64,000 bases of DNA from Clostridia bacterium (GTDB lineage: Bacteria > Bacillota > Clostridia > Christensenellales > UBA1242), in assembly GCA_016297915.1 (NCBI GenBank), contig JAEDFU010000003.1, forward strand, positions 1 through 64,000, in the 5' to 3' direction. Made by a program: the position numbers and the translations under genes. The notes under the pieces are model-generated. The model saw only the letters and a program-made list of their open reading frames with translations, was not told where the DNA came from and did not search any database. This document shows, in pieces, positions 52,446 to 60,490 of this stretch (position 1 is its first letter; every line of letters starts with the position of its first letter).

Positions 52446-52474
52446 TTGCAAAATAAGTTTTTATTTGTTATAAT
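52446..52474 (+). promoter_or_regulatory. Promoter of rpsF-ssb-rpsR
   Basis: TTGCAA (52446-52451), 17-nt spacer ending TGT, TATAAT (52469-52474). Confidence 0.75.
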
Positions 52475-52477
52475 AAT

Positions 52478-52540
52478 CTGCAGTAAATAAGATTTACTAC
52501 TGCTTTGGTTTGTCCAAAGCCGAATTAGACCATAGGAGGT
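52478..52540 (+). promoter_or_regulatory. Candidate S6:S18 autoregulatory leader
   Basis: The leader holds CTTTGG - TTTGT - CCAAAG directly followed by CCGAATT, resembling the hairpin with exposed CCGAA described for the S6:S18-binding mRNA motif of rpsF. Assigned by eye. Confidence 0.45.
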
Positions 52541-52545
52541 AAATT

Positions 52546-52842
52546 ATGAACAAATATGAATTGCTTACAATCTTTTCTGCTAGTCTTAGTGATGAACAAA
52601 AAGATGCAATCGTAGACAAGTACACCAAACTTATGGAGAAAGACGGTGGCAAAGTTGAGCTAGTTAACAAGGCTACACCTTGGGGACTTAGAAAACTTGC
52701 ATACCCAATCAACTATAAGAACGATGGTTACTATGTTTTGTACAAATTCGAGAGCTCAGCTGATGTTGCTAAGAATGTAGTTTCGCTTATGAGAATAGAC
52801 GAAAATGTACTAAGATCTATGTGCTTGCGTTGCGACAAATAA
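52546..52842 (+). CDS. rpsF: Ribosomal protein bS6
   Basis: 98 residues: MNKYELLTIFSASLSDEQ, GGKVELVNKATPWGLRKLAY, then INYKNDGYYVLYKF, all family features. It binds the 30S platform with S18. AGGAGG ribosome site. First gene of rpsF-ssb-rpsR. Confidence 0.97.
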   Translation: MNKYELLTIFSASLSDEQKDAIVDKYTKLMEKDGGKVELVNKATPWGLRKLAYPINYKNDGYYVLYKFESSADVAKNVVSLMRIDENVLRSMCLRCDK

Positions 52843-52860
52843 TCATTATAGGAGAATATC

Positions 52861-53259
52861 ATGAATAAATGTATTTTAGTTGGAAATCTAGCAAGAGATC
52901 CAGAACTTACAACTACATCAAATGGTGTGGCTGTTTGTAGATTTTCTATTGCAGTATCAAGAAGATATGCAAATTCAGATGGAGAAAGAGAAACAGATTT
53001 CTTGAATATCGTAGTTTGGAGAAACTTGGGCGAAAACTGCCATAAGTTCTTGAAAAAAGGTAGCAAGGTTGGCATTGTTGGAAATATCCAAAGCAGATCT
53101 TATGACGCTACTGACGGAACTAAGAGATATGTTACAGAAATCGTTGCTGAGGAAGTAGAATTTTTGTCTACTAAATCTCAAGATGGCGATGCTCCAAAGA
53201 CATCAAATGAGGAAGTTGCCAAACTTCAACCAATTGATGACGACGGATTGCCATTCTAA
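52861..53259 (+). CDS. ssb: Single-stranded DNA-binding protein
   Basis: 132 residues. OB fold from residue 1 (MNKCILVGNLARDPELTT; VAVCRFSIAVSRRY; TDFLNIVVWRNLGENC; KKGSKVGIVGNIQSRSY), a short linker and the acidic tip DDDGLPF that recruits repair proteins. TAGGAG ribosome site 18 nt after rpsF. Confidence 0.97.
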   Translation: MNKCILVGNLARDPELTTTSNGVAVCRFSIAVSRRYANSDGERETDFLNIVVWRNLGENCHKFLKKGSKVGIVGNIQSRSYDATDGTKRYVTEIVAEEVEFLSTKSQDGDAPKTSNEEVAKLQPIDDDGLPF

Positions 53260-53268
53260 GTGTTATCT

Positions 53269-53291
53269 AACTTTTTGTGTGTCAAAAAGTT
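53269..53291 (+). repeat. Palindromic repeat copy 1, between ssb and rpsR
   Basis: AACTTTTTG - TGTGT - CAAAAAGTT. A GGGGG/CCCCC hairpin follows at about 53304-53321. Confidence 0.7.
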
Positions 53292-53503
53292 GCAAAAAGC
53301 ACTGGGGGTTGAGATTCCCCCAAACCCCTAAAACTCTTTACAAGATGTCTTTATCTTAAATATGCATAGATGTTTAATCAAAAAAAATTTATGCACAACC
53401 AAAGCAATGACTTGCAAATAAGTAGGATAAAAATGTAATTGTAAGAGCATATTTCAAATGTTACTAATGGGGTGATTGACCATTAAGTTTGAACAATGAA
53501 TTT

Positions 53504-53526
53504 AACTTTTTGCATGCCAAAAAGTT
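53504..53526 (+). repeat. Palindromic repeat copy 2, between ssb and rpsR
   Basis: AACTTTTTG - CATGC - CAAAAAGTT: same arms as the copy at 53269, loop different. The 326-nt gap between ssb and rpsR holds no gene. Confidence 0.7.
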
Positions 53527-53585
53527 ACAAGAGTATTGGAAGTTAGCAAAGGCTAAACTTTCCAAAATATATAAAGGAGAAGATT

Positions 53586-53864
53586 ATGAGCGAAGAAGTT
53601 GTTGAAAGTGCTGTAATGGAAGAAAAAGTTGTAGCACCTAAAAAATATAAAAAAATGGGCAAAAAGAAAGTATGTTCTTTCTGCGTTGACCATGTTGACG
53701 AAATCGATTACAAAGATATCGCTAAGCTAAAAAGATATACAACCGAGAAAGGTAAAATTTTGCCAAGACGCCAAACTGGTACTTGTGCAGAGCACCAAAG
53801 ATCTCTTACTGTTGCTATCAAAAGAGCAAGAGAAATGGCGCTTTTGCCTTATGTTGGTGACTAA
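53586..53864 (+). CDS. rpsR: Ribosomal protein bS18
   Basis: 92 residues with an acidic 15-residue N-terminal extension (SEEVVESAVMEEKVV), then KKVCSFCVDHVDEIDYKD (zinc-type C30/C33), ILPRRQTGTCAEHQRSL and the end REMALLPYV. It partners S6 on the 30S platform. AAAGGAG ribosome site. The unusual 326-nt separation from ssb contains paired palindromic repeats. Confidence 0.97.
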   Translation: MSEEVVESAVMEEKVVAPKKYKKMGKKKVCSFCVDHVDEIDYKDIAKLKRYTTEKGKILPRRQTGTCAEHQRSLTVAIKRAREMALLPYVGD

Positions 53865-53878
53865 TTGAGGATATGTTA

Positions 53879-53903
53879 CTTTTTCTTTGATACCAAAGAA
53901 AAG
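53879..53903 (+). repeat. Palindromic repeat copy 3, after rpsR
   Basis: CTTTTTCTTTG - ATAC - CAAAGAAAAG: a related CTTTTT/AAAAG hairpin 15 nt after rpsR, followed by a GC-richer stretch with CGAGCGGAGCG. Confidence 0.5.
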
Positions 53904-54015
53904 CAATCAAAAAGAAACCACCGGGGTGTGTATTCGAGCGGAGCGAGAATTGCCACAGAACAGAAAATGGAATTATAATCCGAAAAAGTAGGAGTGGCAT
54001 TTCCCAGAGTCTTGA

Positions 54016-54060
54016 AATGTAAAAAAAAAGAACTAATGTTTCGTTAGTTCTTTTTTTTTG
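54016..54060. terminator. Bidirectional terminator after rpsR
   Basis: AAAAAGAACTAA - TGTTTCG - TTAGTTCTTTTT, in a converging gene pair. Confidence 0.93.
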
Positions 54061-54116
54061 GTTTAAATAATTTACTTAATGATTTTATTTGTTTTTACAT
54101 GGTCATTTCGCAAACC

Positions 54117-55316
54117 TTAATTACTTGTTGTAGGGTGTTGTGGCTTACGCTCCATAACCATAACATTTTCGTTTTCTTCTCTTTCTCTTGCATTATCCAT
54201 TACTGTAGCAAAAGGCACTTGTGGGGTAGCATCCAAGACTTCGTCTATTTGAGTACTGCAAGTATCTACGGCTATTTCCTTAGAAATTCCTGTTGAGTCA
54301 GCAATTGAATTGCCGACTATAGCGCCATTAACAATGGCTTTGGTTGTTTCTTCCATTGCTATCTCTGGATTGTCGTCGGTTATAACGCTGTTTGCGGCTA
54401 GTACTTCGGCCATATCGTTTGCAACTTCGTTACTCAAGAATTGTGCTGATTTTCCGTCCTCTGCAATATCTTCCACAGTGTCCTCTATCTTTTCGTGGTC
54501 GACAAGTGTTGATTCTTTGATAGTATTCCATGCCTTTTTGTAATCATCTGGTGTCATGGCGGTTACATCTTTTTTGCTAAGGTCAGGATGATGTTCCAAA
54601 ATTTTTCGTACAACTTTTTCGTAGTAATCTTCGAGAAGGCTAATGTTATTAACAGTATCTTCCAAAACGCCACATTGCAATTTGTCTATTTGGTCTGGTG
54701 ACAAATTTTCTTTTTCGCCAACATAATCAATAAGCATAAGTCCAACAAATGTCTTGGCTGTGCCTTGTGCAAATTTGTCATGGCGTTCGTCTTCCAAAGT
54801 TGATTGGGTCTTGTGCTCAACGCAAATTGATGCATTTACAAGTTCCTGAGCAATCGCAATAACGCCACCTATATCTTTTTTGACTTGCAAATCTGTTACA
54901 AATCTGCTTCCGTCATATGATGTTGTAGCCGAACTATAATTGATAGGGTCGCTGTCCTTTCGGATGTTAATTCTGATATGTGCTTCAGTTCCGCTGAGAA
55001 CTTTTCTTGCCATAGAGCCAAGTCTATCGCTTATTGAAGATAAGTAATCTACAGCCATTTTTATCATATCATCACTTGTTGCAGCTTCGTTAATTTTTTT
55101 GATTTCGGTCTTTTCGGTTCGTTTTGCTCTTGCAATGAGGTTATTTTTGATACTCGAGTACTTGCCCACTCTATCTGATAGACTATTTCCTAGTTCCTCA
55201 AGAGTCATATTGCCCTCAGTGCCGTCTCTAAGTCTATATTTTGTCAAGCAATTGAGATATTCTTTTAATTTCTTTTCGTCGCCGACCTCTTCGGTCACAG
55301 GTTTGTTGTCGTCCAT
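54117..55316 (-). CDS. Unknown 399-residue cytoplasmic protein
   Basis: Not recognised. GGAGAAG ribosome site. Mostly helical and charged; no signal or membrane segment. Residues ~80-135 (AVDYLSSISDRLGSMARKVLSG; AHIRINIRKDSD) and ~150-200 (KKDIGGVIAIAQELVNASICVEH) are the most ordered parts; the last ~130 residues have an acidic then alanine-rich character (VANDMAEVLAANSVITDD; AIVNGAIVGNSIADS). Monocistronic, between rpsR and the cmk leader, opposite to both. Confidence 0.55.
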   Translation of the reverse strand: MDDNKPVTEEVGDEKKLKEYLNCLTKYRLRDGTEGNMTLEELGNSLSDRVGKYSSIKNNLIARAKRTEKTEIKKINEAATSDDMIKMAVDYLSSISDRLGSMARKVLSGTEAHIRINIRKDSDPINYSSATTSYDGSRFVTDLQVKKDIGGVIAIAQELVNASICVEHKTQSTLEDERHDKFAQGTAKTFVGLMLIDYVGEKENLSPDQIDKLQCGVLEDTVNNISLLEDYYEKVVRKILEHHPDLSKKDVTAMTPDDYKKAWNTIKESTLVDHEKIEDTVEDIAEDGKSAQFLSNEVANDMAEVLAANSVITDDNPEIAMEETTKAIVNGAIVGNSIADSTGISKEIAVDTCSTQIDEVLDATPQVPFATVMDNAREREENENVMVMERKPQHPTTSN

Positions 55317-55509
55317 AATCTTCTCCGTATATTTTTTTTAATTATACAAACTGGATTTTTTGATGTCAAACAAAAAAGCCAAAAAGATGCCTAAAATATC
55401 AATATTTTGTGTAAATTTGGTCATACTAGGTTGGTTATTTCATATATTCAAATAATGCCTCCCACCAAAAATATTTTTTGATGTTTGGAACAAATGTTTG
55501 ATAAAATAA

Positions 55510-55538
55510 TTGTCTATTTGTTTGTTTTGTGTTATATT
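55510..55538 (+). promoter_or_regulatory. Promoter upstream of the cmk palindrome array
   Basis: TTGTCT (55510-55515), 17-nt spacer ending TGT, TATATT (55533-55538). It puts the palindrome array in the ~270-nt transcribed leader of cmk. Confidence 0.55.
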
Positions 55539-55551
55539 ATATCAATAGATG

Positions 55552-55738
55552 TAATATATCGCTAGATATATTATGACTTTGGATGTAATATATCGTTAGA
55601 TATATTATGACATTTAGATGTAATATATCGCTAGATATCGCCAGATATATCATAATACTAGATGAGATGTATCGTCAGGTATAATAGTGTTACATCGTCC
55701 GGATATGATATTTGGCAAACGAGATATATTGCCAAATA
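55552..55738 (+). repeat. Array of inverted repeats in the cmk leader
   Basis: Units at 55552-55573 and 55586-55607 are TAATATATC - 4 nt - GATATATTA; a third at 55621-55656 has the same left arm and an extended, partly duplicated right arm. Degenerate units follow (ATGTATCGTCAGGTATAAT near 55668; CATCGTCCGGATATG near 55693), then TATTTGGCAA - 10 nt - TTGCCAAATA at 55709-55738. The period is about 34-35 nt in the clean part. Confidence 0.85.
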
Positions 55739-55813
55739 CAATAGCAGAAGAGGTATCGTATAAAGAAGTCAATTGCTTAAACACAATAATATAATAACAA
55801 AAATGGAGAACAT

Positions 55814-56479
55814 ATGGGAAAAGTATTTAATGTGACATTAGACGGACCGGGAGGCAGTGGAAAGACCAGTATTGCCAAAGCCGTAGCAGAGAGGCTAAAT
55901 ATTGCCTATCTTGATACTGGAGCAATGTATAGGGGAGTTGCGTATTATATGTTGACTCACGGAATTGATGTTGCGGACGAAAAGGCTGTATTAGAGGTCT
56001 TGGACAAAGTTGACCTCAAGGTGACAAAAACTGAGTCTGGTGAACAAAAAATATTGCTTGGCAAAAAAGATATAACTTCATACATTCGTACTCCTGAGAT
56101 GTCCATGGGTGCAAGCACGGTTTCAAAGATTCCTGCTGTAAGACTCAAACTAGTGGATATTCAGCGTCGTATCGCAAGAGATACTAGTTGTGTTATAGAC
56201 GGCAGAGATATTGGTAGTTATGTTTTGCCAGACGCCGAATTTAAGTTTTATTTGACCGCAGATGTAGGTGTTAGAGCCAAGCGTAGATATTTGGAGCTCA
56301 AGGACAAAGAGAATGTGACACTCGAAAAGGTCAAAGAAGATTTGATTGCAAGAGACGAACAAGATAGCAAGCGAGATTTTGCACCACTTGTTGTGCCAAA
56401 GGGAGCTTTTGTAATAGATACAACAAATTTGGGATTTGATGAGGTTTTGGATTTGGTTTTAAGCAAAATAAGTATTTAA
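55814..56479 (+). CDS. cmk: Cytidylate kinase
   Basis: 221 residues. P-loop GPGGSGKT (11-18), NMP-binding DTGAMYRGVAYYML, LGKKDITSYIRTPEM, IDGRDIGSYVLPDAEFKFYLTA, then ARDEQDSKRDFAPL lid region. It phosphorylates CMP and dCMP. GGAGA ribosome site. First gene of cmk-HAD-recD2-comFC, with a long structured leader. Confidence 0.97.
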   Translation: MGKVFNVTLDGPGGSGKTSIAKAVAERLNIAYLDTGAMYRGVAYYMLTHGIDVADEKAVLEVLDKVDLKVTKTESGEQKILLGKKDITSYIRTPEMSMGASTVSKIPAVRLKLVDIQRRIARDTSCVIDGRDIGSYVLPDAEFKFYLTADVGVRAKRRYLELKDKENVTLEKVKEDLIARDEQDSKRDFAPLVVPKGAFVIDTTNLGFDEVLDLVLSKISI

Positions 56480-56490
56480 GGTGGATTTAT

Positions 56491-57297
56491 ATGCAAAAAA
56501 GAATAGCGTTACTATATGACTTTGATTACACATTGGCACATGGTTTTATGCAACAATTTGGGCTAATGCAGGATTTGGGCTACAACGACATTGGCGAGTA
56601 CTTTAAGGAATGTGAGAGACTGGCTCATGATAACGAAATGGATATGTGTTTGTCGATGCTGTGTGGAATTTTGGAACTTGCCAAACGAAACGGCAAAGTC
56701 GTAACCAAAGAGTATCTAAGGTCTTTTGGCAAAGATATTGAGTACTACCAAGGCGTAACCGAGTGGTTTGACAAGATTAATGCAATTGGCAAGGCGTATG
56801 GTTATGAGGTAGAGCATTATGTAATTAGCAGTGGTGTTAAGGAAATTATTGAGGGCTCAGCTATTTCCAAATACTTTAAGCGAATTTATGCCAACTTTTT
56901 TGCTTACAAGCAAGGTGTTGCTTTTTGGCCTAGTCAGGTAGTTAATTACACATCCAAAACGCAATACATATTTAGAGTGAGAAAAAATGTTCTAGACGAC
57001 TTGGCGTCGCTAGACAAGATTAATGCCAAGATGCCCGAAGATGAGGTTTTGCCTTTCAAAAACATTATCTATCTTGGCGATAGTCAAACAGATATTCCGT
57101 CTTTTAAGGTCATAAAAAATAGCGGTGGAATGTCTATTTGTGTGTATGAGGGCAATAATGATGATGCACGCAAGGTTGCCCAAAAGTGCTTTGTAGAGGG
57201 ACGATGCAATTATTTTGCCGAGGCAGACTTTAGGGAAACAAGTGACTTATACAGCGTCATCAGTGATTATATTAAGACAGTTTGCAAAAACAACTAA
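56491..57297 (+). CDS. HAD-superfamily phosphatase
   Basis: 268 residues. Motif I DFDYTL (D10, D12), motif II ISSG (~113), a motif III Lys, and motif IV GDSQTDIPSF (~194-203). The ~100-residue helical cap between motifs I and II suggests a SerB-like small-molecule phosphatase; the substrate cannot be read. 11 nt after cmk and 12 nt before recD2, so co-transcribed. GGTGG ribosome site. Confidence 0.85.
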   Translation: MQKRIALLYDFDYTLAHGFMQQFGLMQDLGYNDIGEYFKECERLAHDNEMDMCLSMLCGILELAKRNGKVVTKEYLRSFGKDIEYYQGVTEWFDKINAIGKAYGYEVEHYVISSGVKEIIEGSAISKYFKRIYANFFAYKQGVAFWPSQVVNYTSKTQYIFRVRKNVLDDLASLDKINAKMPEDEVLPFKNIIYLGDSQTDIPSFKVIKNSGGMSICVYEGNNDDARKVAQKCFVEGRCNYFAEADFRETSDLYSVISDYIKTVCKNN

Positions 57298-57309
57298 ACA
57301 AGTGAGAAT

Positions 57310-59532
57310 ATGACAAGACTTAGAGATTTGACAGTAATCAAGGGAATGATAGAAGAAGTAATCTTTCGAAACGACGATACCAATTATACCGTCGTTTTGG
57401 TTGATGTCAACAAAGAACTCATAACTGCTACTGGCAAATTTCCAGTTATTAATGAGGGCGAATGGGTCGAGCTAAATGGCAAATTTGTTCTCAATCAAAA
57501 ATACGGTGAGCAGTTTGCAGTAGATAGTGTCAAATTAAGTCCGCCAAATACTCTTGACGGAATTGTAAGATATCTAAGCAGTGGATTAATTCCTGGGGTT
57601 GGTCCTGTAACTGCTATGAATATTGTCAATAAGTTTGGTGAGTCGACTTTGGATATTATTCACTACAATCCCTCAAGACTTGCCGAATGCCGAAATGTTA
57701 GTGCCAAAAAGGCTGAGGAGATTGCCAAGGCTTATAGCGAAGTTCACCAAATGCAAAACGCTGTGATGATAATGCAGTCTTACCACATAAGCACAAATCT
57801 TGCAATCAAAATATACAATCAATACGGTGAGGGTACGGAAGATATCCTCAAGAATAATCCTTACAAAATGGTCGAAGATGTTGCGGGCATTGGCTTTTTT
57901 ACTGCCGACAAAATAGCAATTAGCATGGGAGTGCCACTAGATTCGGACTTTAGAGTAAGGGCAGGGATACTTCATATTCTTAGAGAGAATAGCGACAAAA
58001 ATGGCAATACATATATGCTCAAGACTGCTCTTGTTGAGGGTGTGTATGGACTGCTTAATATTCCTAATTTGGAGACTCGCATAGATAGTATTATTAGCAA
58101 GCTTGTAATGGATGATTATTTAAGGCTATTGGATATTGGCGGAGAGGCTGTGGCTTTGGGACAGTATTATAAGATTGAAAAAGTCCTCGCAGATAGTCTA
58201 ATACTTCTTAACTCAGACACCGAAAAACTAGGTCTAGACATCTCCGACGAAATCAAGATGTATGAGACAATCAATCATATAACCATGCATGAGCACCAAA
58301 AACAAGCCGTACAACTAGCAGTCAACAATGGTGTGTCGGTGATAACTGGTGGGCCAGGCACAGGCAAAACAACTATAATTAAGTGCATACTTCAGATATT
58401 CAAAAACATGGGTAAAAAGGTCAAACTCATGGCACCAACTGGGCGTGCTGCCAAGAGACTTTCGGAAAGTACAGGAGTCGAGGCAAGCACAATTCATAGG
58501 GCTCTTGAGATGCAGGGTGGTGACGATACCAAGTTTTTGTTTAACACCAATCAAAAACTCAACTACGATGTAATCATAGTTGACGAGGTTAGTATGGTAG
58601 ATAGCCAACTAATGTACTTTTTGGTAAGGGCCATTAAGCGTGGCTCTAGGCTCATTTTGGTGGGAGACAAGGACCAATTAGCAAGCGTTGGAGCAGGTAA
58701 TGTTTTGGGGGATATTTTGGACAGCGGATGTTTTGCTACAATGTGTCTCACTCAAATCTATAGACAAAGCGAAGATAGTCTAATCATTGTCAATGCCCAT
58801 GCAATCAATCAAGGCAAAATGCCAGAACTAAGCAACAAATCCAAGGACTTTTTCTTTGACAAAAAGGAGTCTAACGAGGAGGCTTTGGATAGCATTATTA
58901 ATATGTGCACAACAAGAATCCCTAATTTTTTGGATATAGACAGTAGCAAAGTCCAAGTTCTAGCCCCAATGAAAGCAGGAATTGTTGGCATAGACAATAT
59001 CAATAGATGTTTGCAAGACAAACTCAATCCAGCGTCACTCAAAAAGCCTGAGGTCGAAAACGATAAATGTATATATCGAAAATATGATAGAGTTATGCAA
59101 ATAACCAATAACTATGAGCGTACTTGGTCAAAAGACGGCGTGCAAGGCTCGGGAGTTTTTAATGGAGATATTGGAAATATTATAGATATTGACCTTAATA
59201 CAAGCGAAGTTGTCGTAGGTTTTGAGGACGGACGAGTAGCAAGATATCTCAAGACCGACCTAAGCGAGCTTACTTTGAGTTATGCAATAACAATTCATAA
59301 GTCTCAAGGCAGTGAATTTGATGTCGTAATTATTCCAGTGCTTTCGGGACCACCAATGCTACTTACTCGAAATCTACTTTATACAGCAGTTACTCGTGCA
59401 AAAAAAATGGTTGTTATAATCGGCACAAAACAATGTGTTGCACGAATGGTTCACAACAATTACACCAAGATTAGATACACAATGCTCAAATATTTTTTGG
59501 AAATGGACGGCGAAAAATATGAAAATTCTTGA
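57310..59532 (+). CDS. recD2: RecD2 DNA helicase
   Basis: 740 residues. N-terminal OB-like start (KGMIEEVIFRNDDTNYTVVLVD), helix-hairpin-helix repeats (GLIPGVGPVTAMNIV; VAGIGFFTADKIA), Walker A GGPGTGKTT (~346), motif II DEVSMVD, motif V and VI (TIHKSQGSEFDVVI; RNLLYTAVTRAKK). SF1B helicase acting 5'-3' in DNA repair and replication without RecBC. It overlaps comFC by 14 nt. The ribosome site before the ATG is weak. Confidence 0.96.
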   Translation: MTRLRDLTVIKGMIEEVIFRNDDTNYTVVLVDVNKELITATGKFPVINEGEWVELNGKFVLNQKYGEQFAVDSVKLSPPNTLDGIVRYLSSGLIPGVGPVTAMNIVNKFGESTLDIIHYNPSRLAECRNVSAKKAEEIAKAYSEVHQMQNAVMIMQSYHISTNLAIKIYNQYGEGTEDILKNNPYKMVEDVAGIGFFTADKIAISMGVPLDSDFRVRAGILHILRENSDKNGNTYMLKTALVEGVYGLLNIPNLETRIDSIISKLVMDDYLRLLDIGGEAVALGQYYKIEKVLADSLILLNSDTEKLGLDISDEIKMYETINHITMHEHQKQAVQLAVNNGVSVITGGPGTGKTTIIKCILQIFKNMGKKVKLMAPTGRAAKRLSESTGVEASTIHRALEMQGGDDTKFLFNTNQKLNYDVIIVDEVSMVDSQLMYFLVRAIKRGSRLILVGDKDQLASVGAGNVLGDILDSGCFATMCLTQIYRQSEDSLIIVNAHAINQGKMPELSNKSKDFFFDKKESNEEALDSIINMCTTRIPNFLDIDSSKVQVLAPMKAGIVGIDNINRCLQDKLNPASLKKPEVENDKCIYRKYDRVMQITNNYERTWSKDGVQGSGVFNGDIGNIIDIDLNTSEVVVGFEDGRVARYLKTDLSELTLSYAITIHKSQGSEFDVVIIPVLSGPPMLLTRNLLYTAVTRAKKMVVIIGTKQCVARMVHNNYTKIRYTMLKYFLEMDGEKYENS

Positions 59533-60265
59533 GCTTTTGTTTCCGCAAAATGTTAAATGTCTGATTTGTGGCAAAGAGGATGGCGGATTTGGAATCTGTG
59601 ATGAATGTGTTAAGTCTTTGCCATACATCGATGGCAAAACTTGCATAAAGTGCGGAGCTCCAATAAATTCTGGCAAGGTTTGTTATGAATGTAAAAATAG
59701 CAATCACCACTTTGAAAGAGTATTTTCAATATTTAACTATGATGGAGTAATCAAACAATCTATTATTAAATTCAAACAAGCAGGGTCTAAGTATGTAGGT
59801 CGTCCGCTTGCCACGCTTGTTGCAGATTATTTTGACAAATTAGATATTCCTTTTGATACAATTATCCCAATGCCAATTCATCCAAATAGACTAGCGTCAA
59901 GAGGTTTCAATCAAAGTGAACTTTTGCTTGAAGTTGTCAAGTCTAGATATGGCAGAGTGTATAGTAATGTTCTTGCCAGAGTCAAAGACACACCTCACCA
60001 AACAGGTCTTGGCAAAATGAATAGACAAAAGAACTTGGACAAAGCCTTTAAGGTTATCGAAAAATCCAAAGTAAAAAACAAAGTTGTTCTCGTCTTTGAC
60101 GATATATACACAACTGGTTCTACAATTGATGAGGTTGCCAAAACCCTCTACAAGGCTGGAGCAGTCAAAGTGTATGGGCTGTGTTTGGCTCATGCTATGT
60201 TCAAAAACGACAAGGTTGTACAATCTAATCCTAGTGCTTTGGATTTAATTGATATTTATATCTAA
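59519..60265 (+). CDS. comFC: ComFC-family phosphoribosyltransferase-like protein
   Basis: 248 residues from ATG 59519 inside the end of recD2. N-terminal zinc ribbon with CLICG, CDEC, CIKCG and CYEC (residues ~16-60), then a PRTase-type domain with the PRPP loop VVLVFDDIYTTGSTIDE (~197-213) and PHQTGLGKMNRQKNLDKAF. ComFC is needed for DNA uptake in competent bacteria; comFA is not adjacent here. Confidence 0.93.
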   Translation: MKILELLFPQNVKCLICGKEDGGFGICDECVKSLPYIDGKTCIKCGAPINSGKVCYECKNSNHHFERVFSIFNYDGVIKQSIIKFKQAGSKYVGRPLATLVADYFDKLDIPFDTIIPMPIHPNRLASRGFNQSELLLEVVKSRYGRVYSNVLARVKDTPHQTGLGKMNRQKNLDKAFKVIEKSKVKNKVVLVFDDIYTTGSTIDEVAKTLYKAGAVKVYGLCLAHAMFKNDKVVQSNPSALDLIDIYI

Positions 60266-60312
60266 AAAAAGTCGACAATTTGGGGATTTCCCAAAGCCGA
60301 CTTTTTTTTGTA
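60264..60312 (+). terminator. Rho-independent terminator of the cmk operon
   Basis: AAAAAAGTCG pairs with CGACTTTTTT; the loop holds TTTGGG / CCCAAA as inner stem. Confidence 0.9.
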
Positions 60313-60414
60313 GAGTATTTGCGGTTAGGGCTCTTTTTGATTGATATTTGGCAAAGACTTGCAAAATTTTTGTTACTATTTGTATGTATAGACTGCTTAA
60401 AGTGCTTAAATTGT

Positions 60415-60443
60415 TTGGATTTTTCGCCGTATTATTATAAAAT
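60415..60443 (+). promoter_or_regulatory. Promoter of secA
   Basis: TTGGAT (60415-60420), 17-nt spacer, TAAAAT (60438-60443). Confidence 0.5.
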
Positions 60444-60490
60444 ACTATGTAAGTGATACAATTACAACTAAGGAGACTTAAAAATTAGAC

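Noticed and set aside
55552..55738. CRISPR array as explanation for the repeats before cmk
   Set aside because: The repeat units are palindromic and nearly contiguous, no unique spacers of constant length exist, and no cas genes are nearby.
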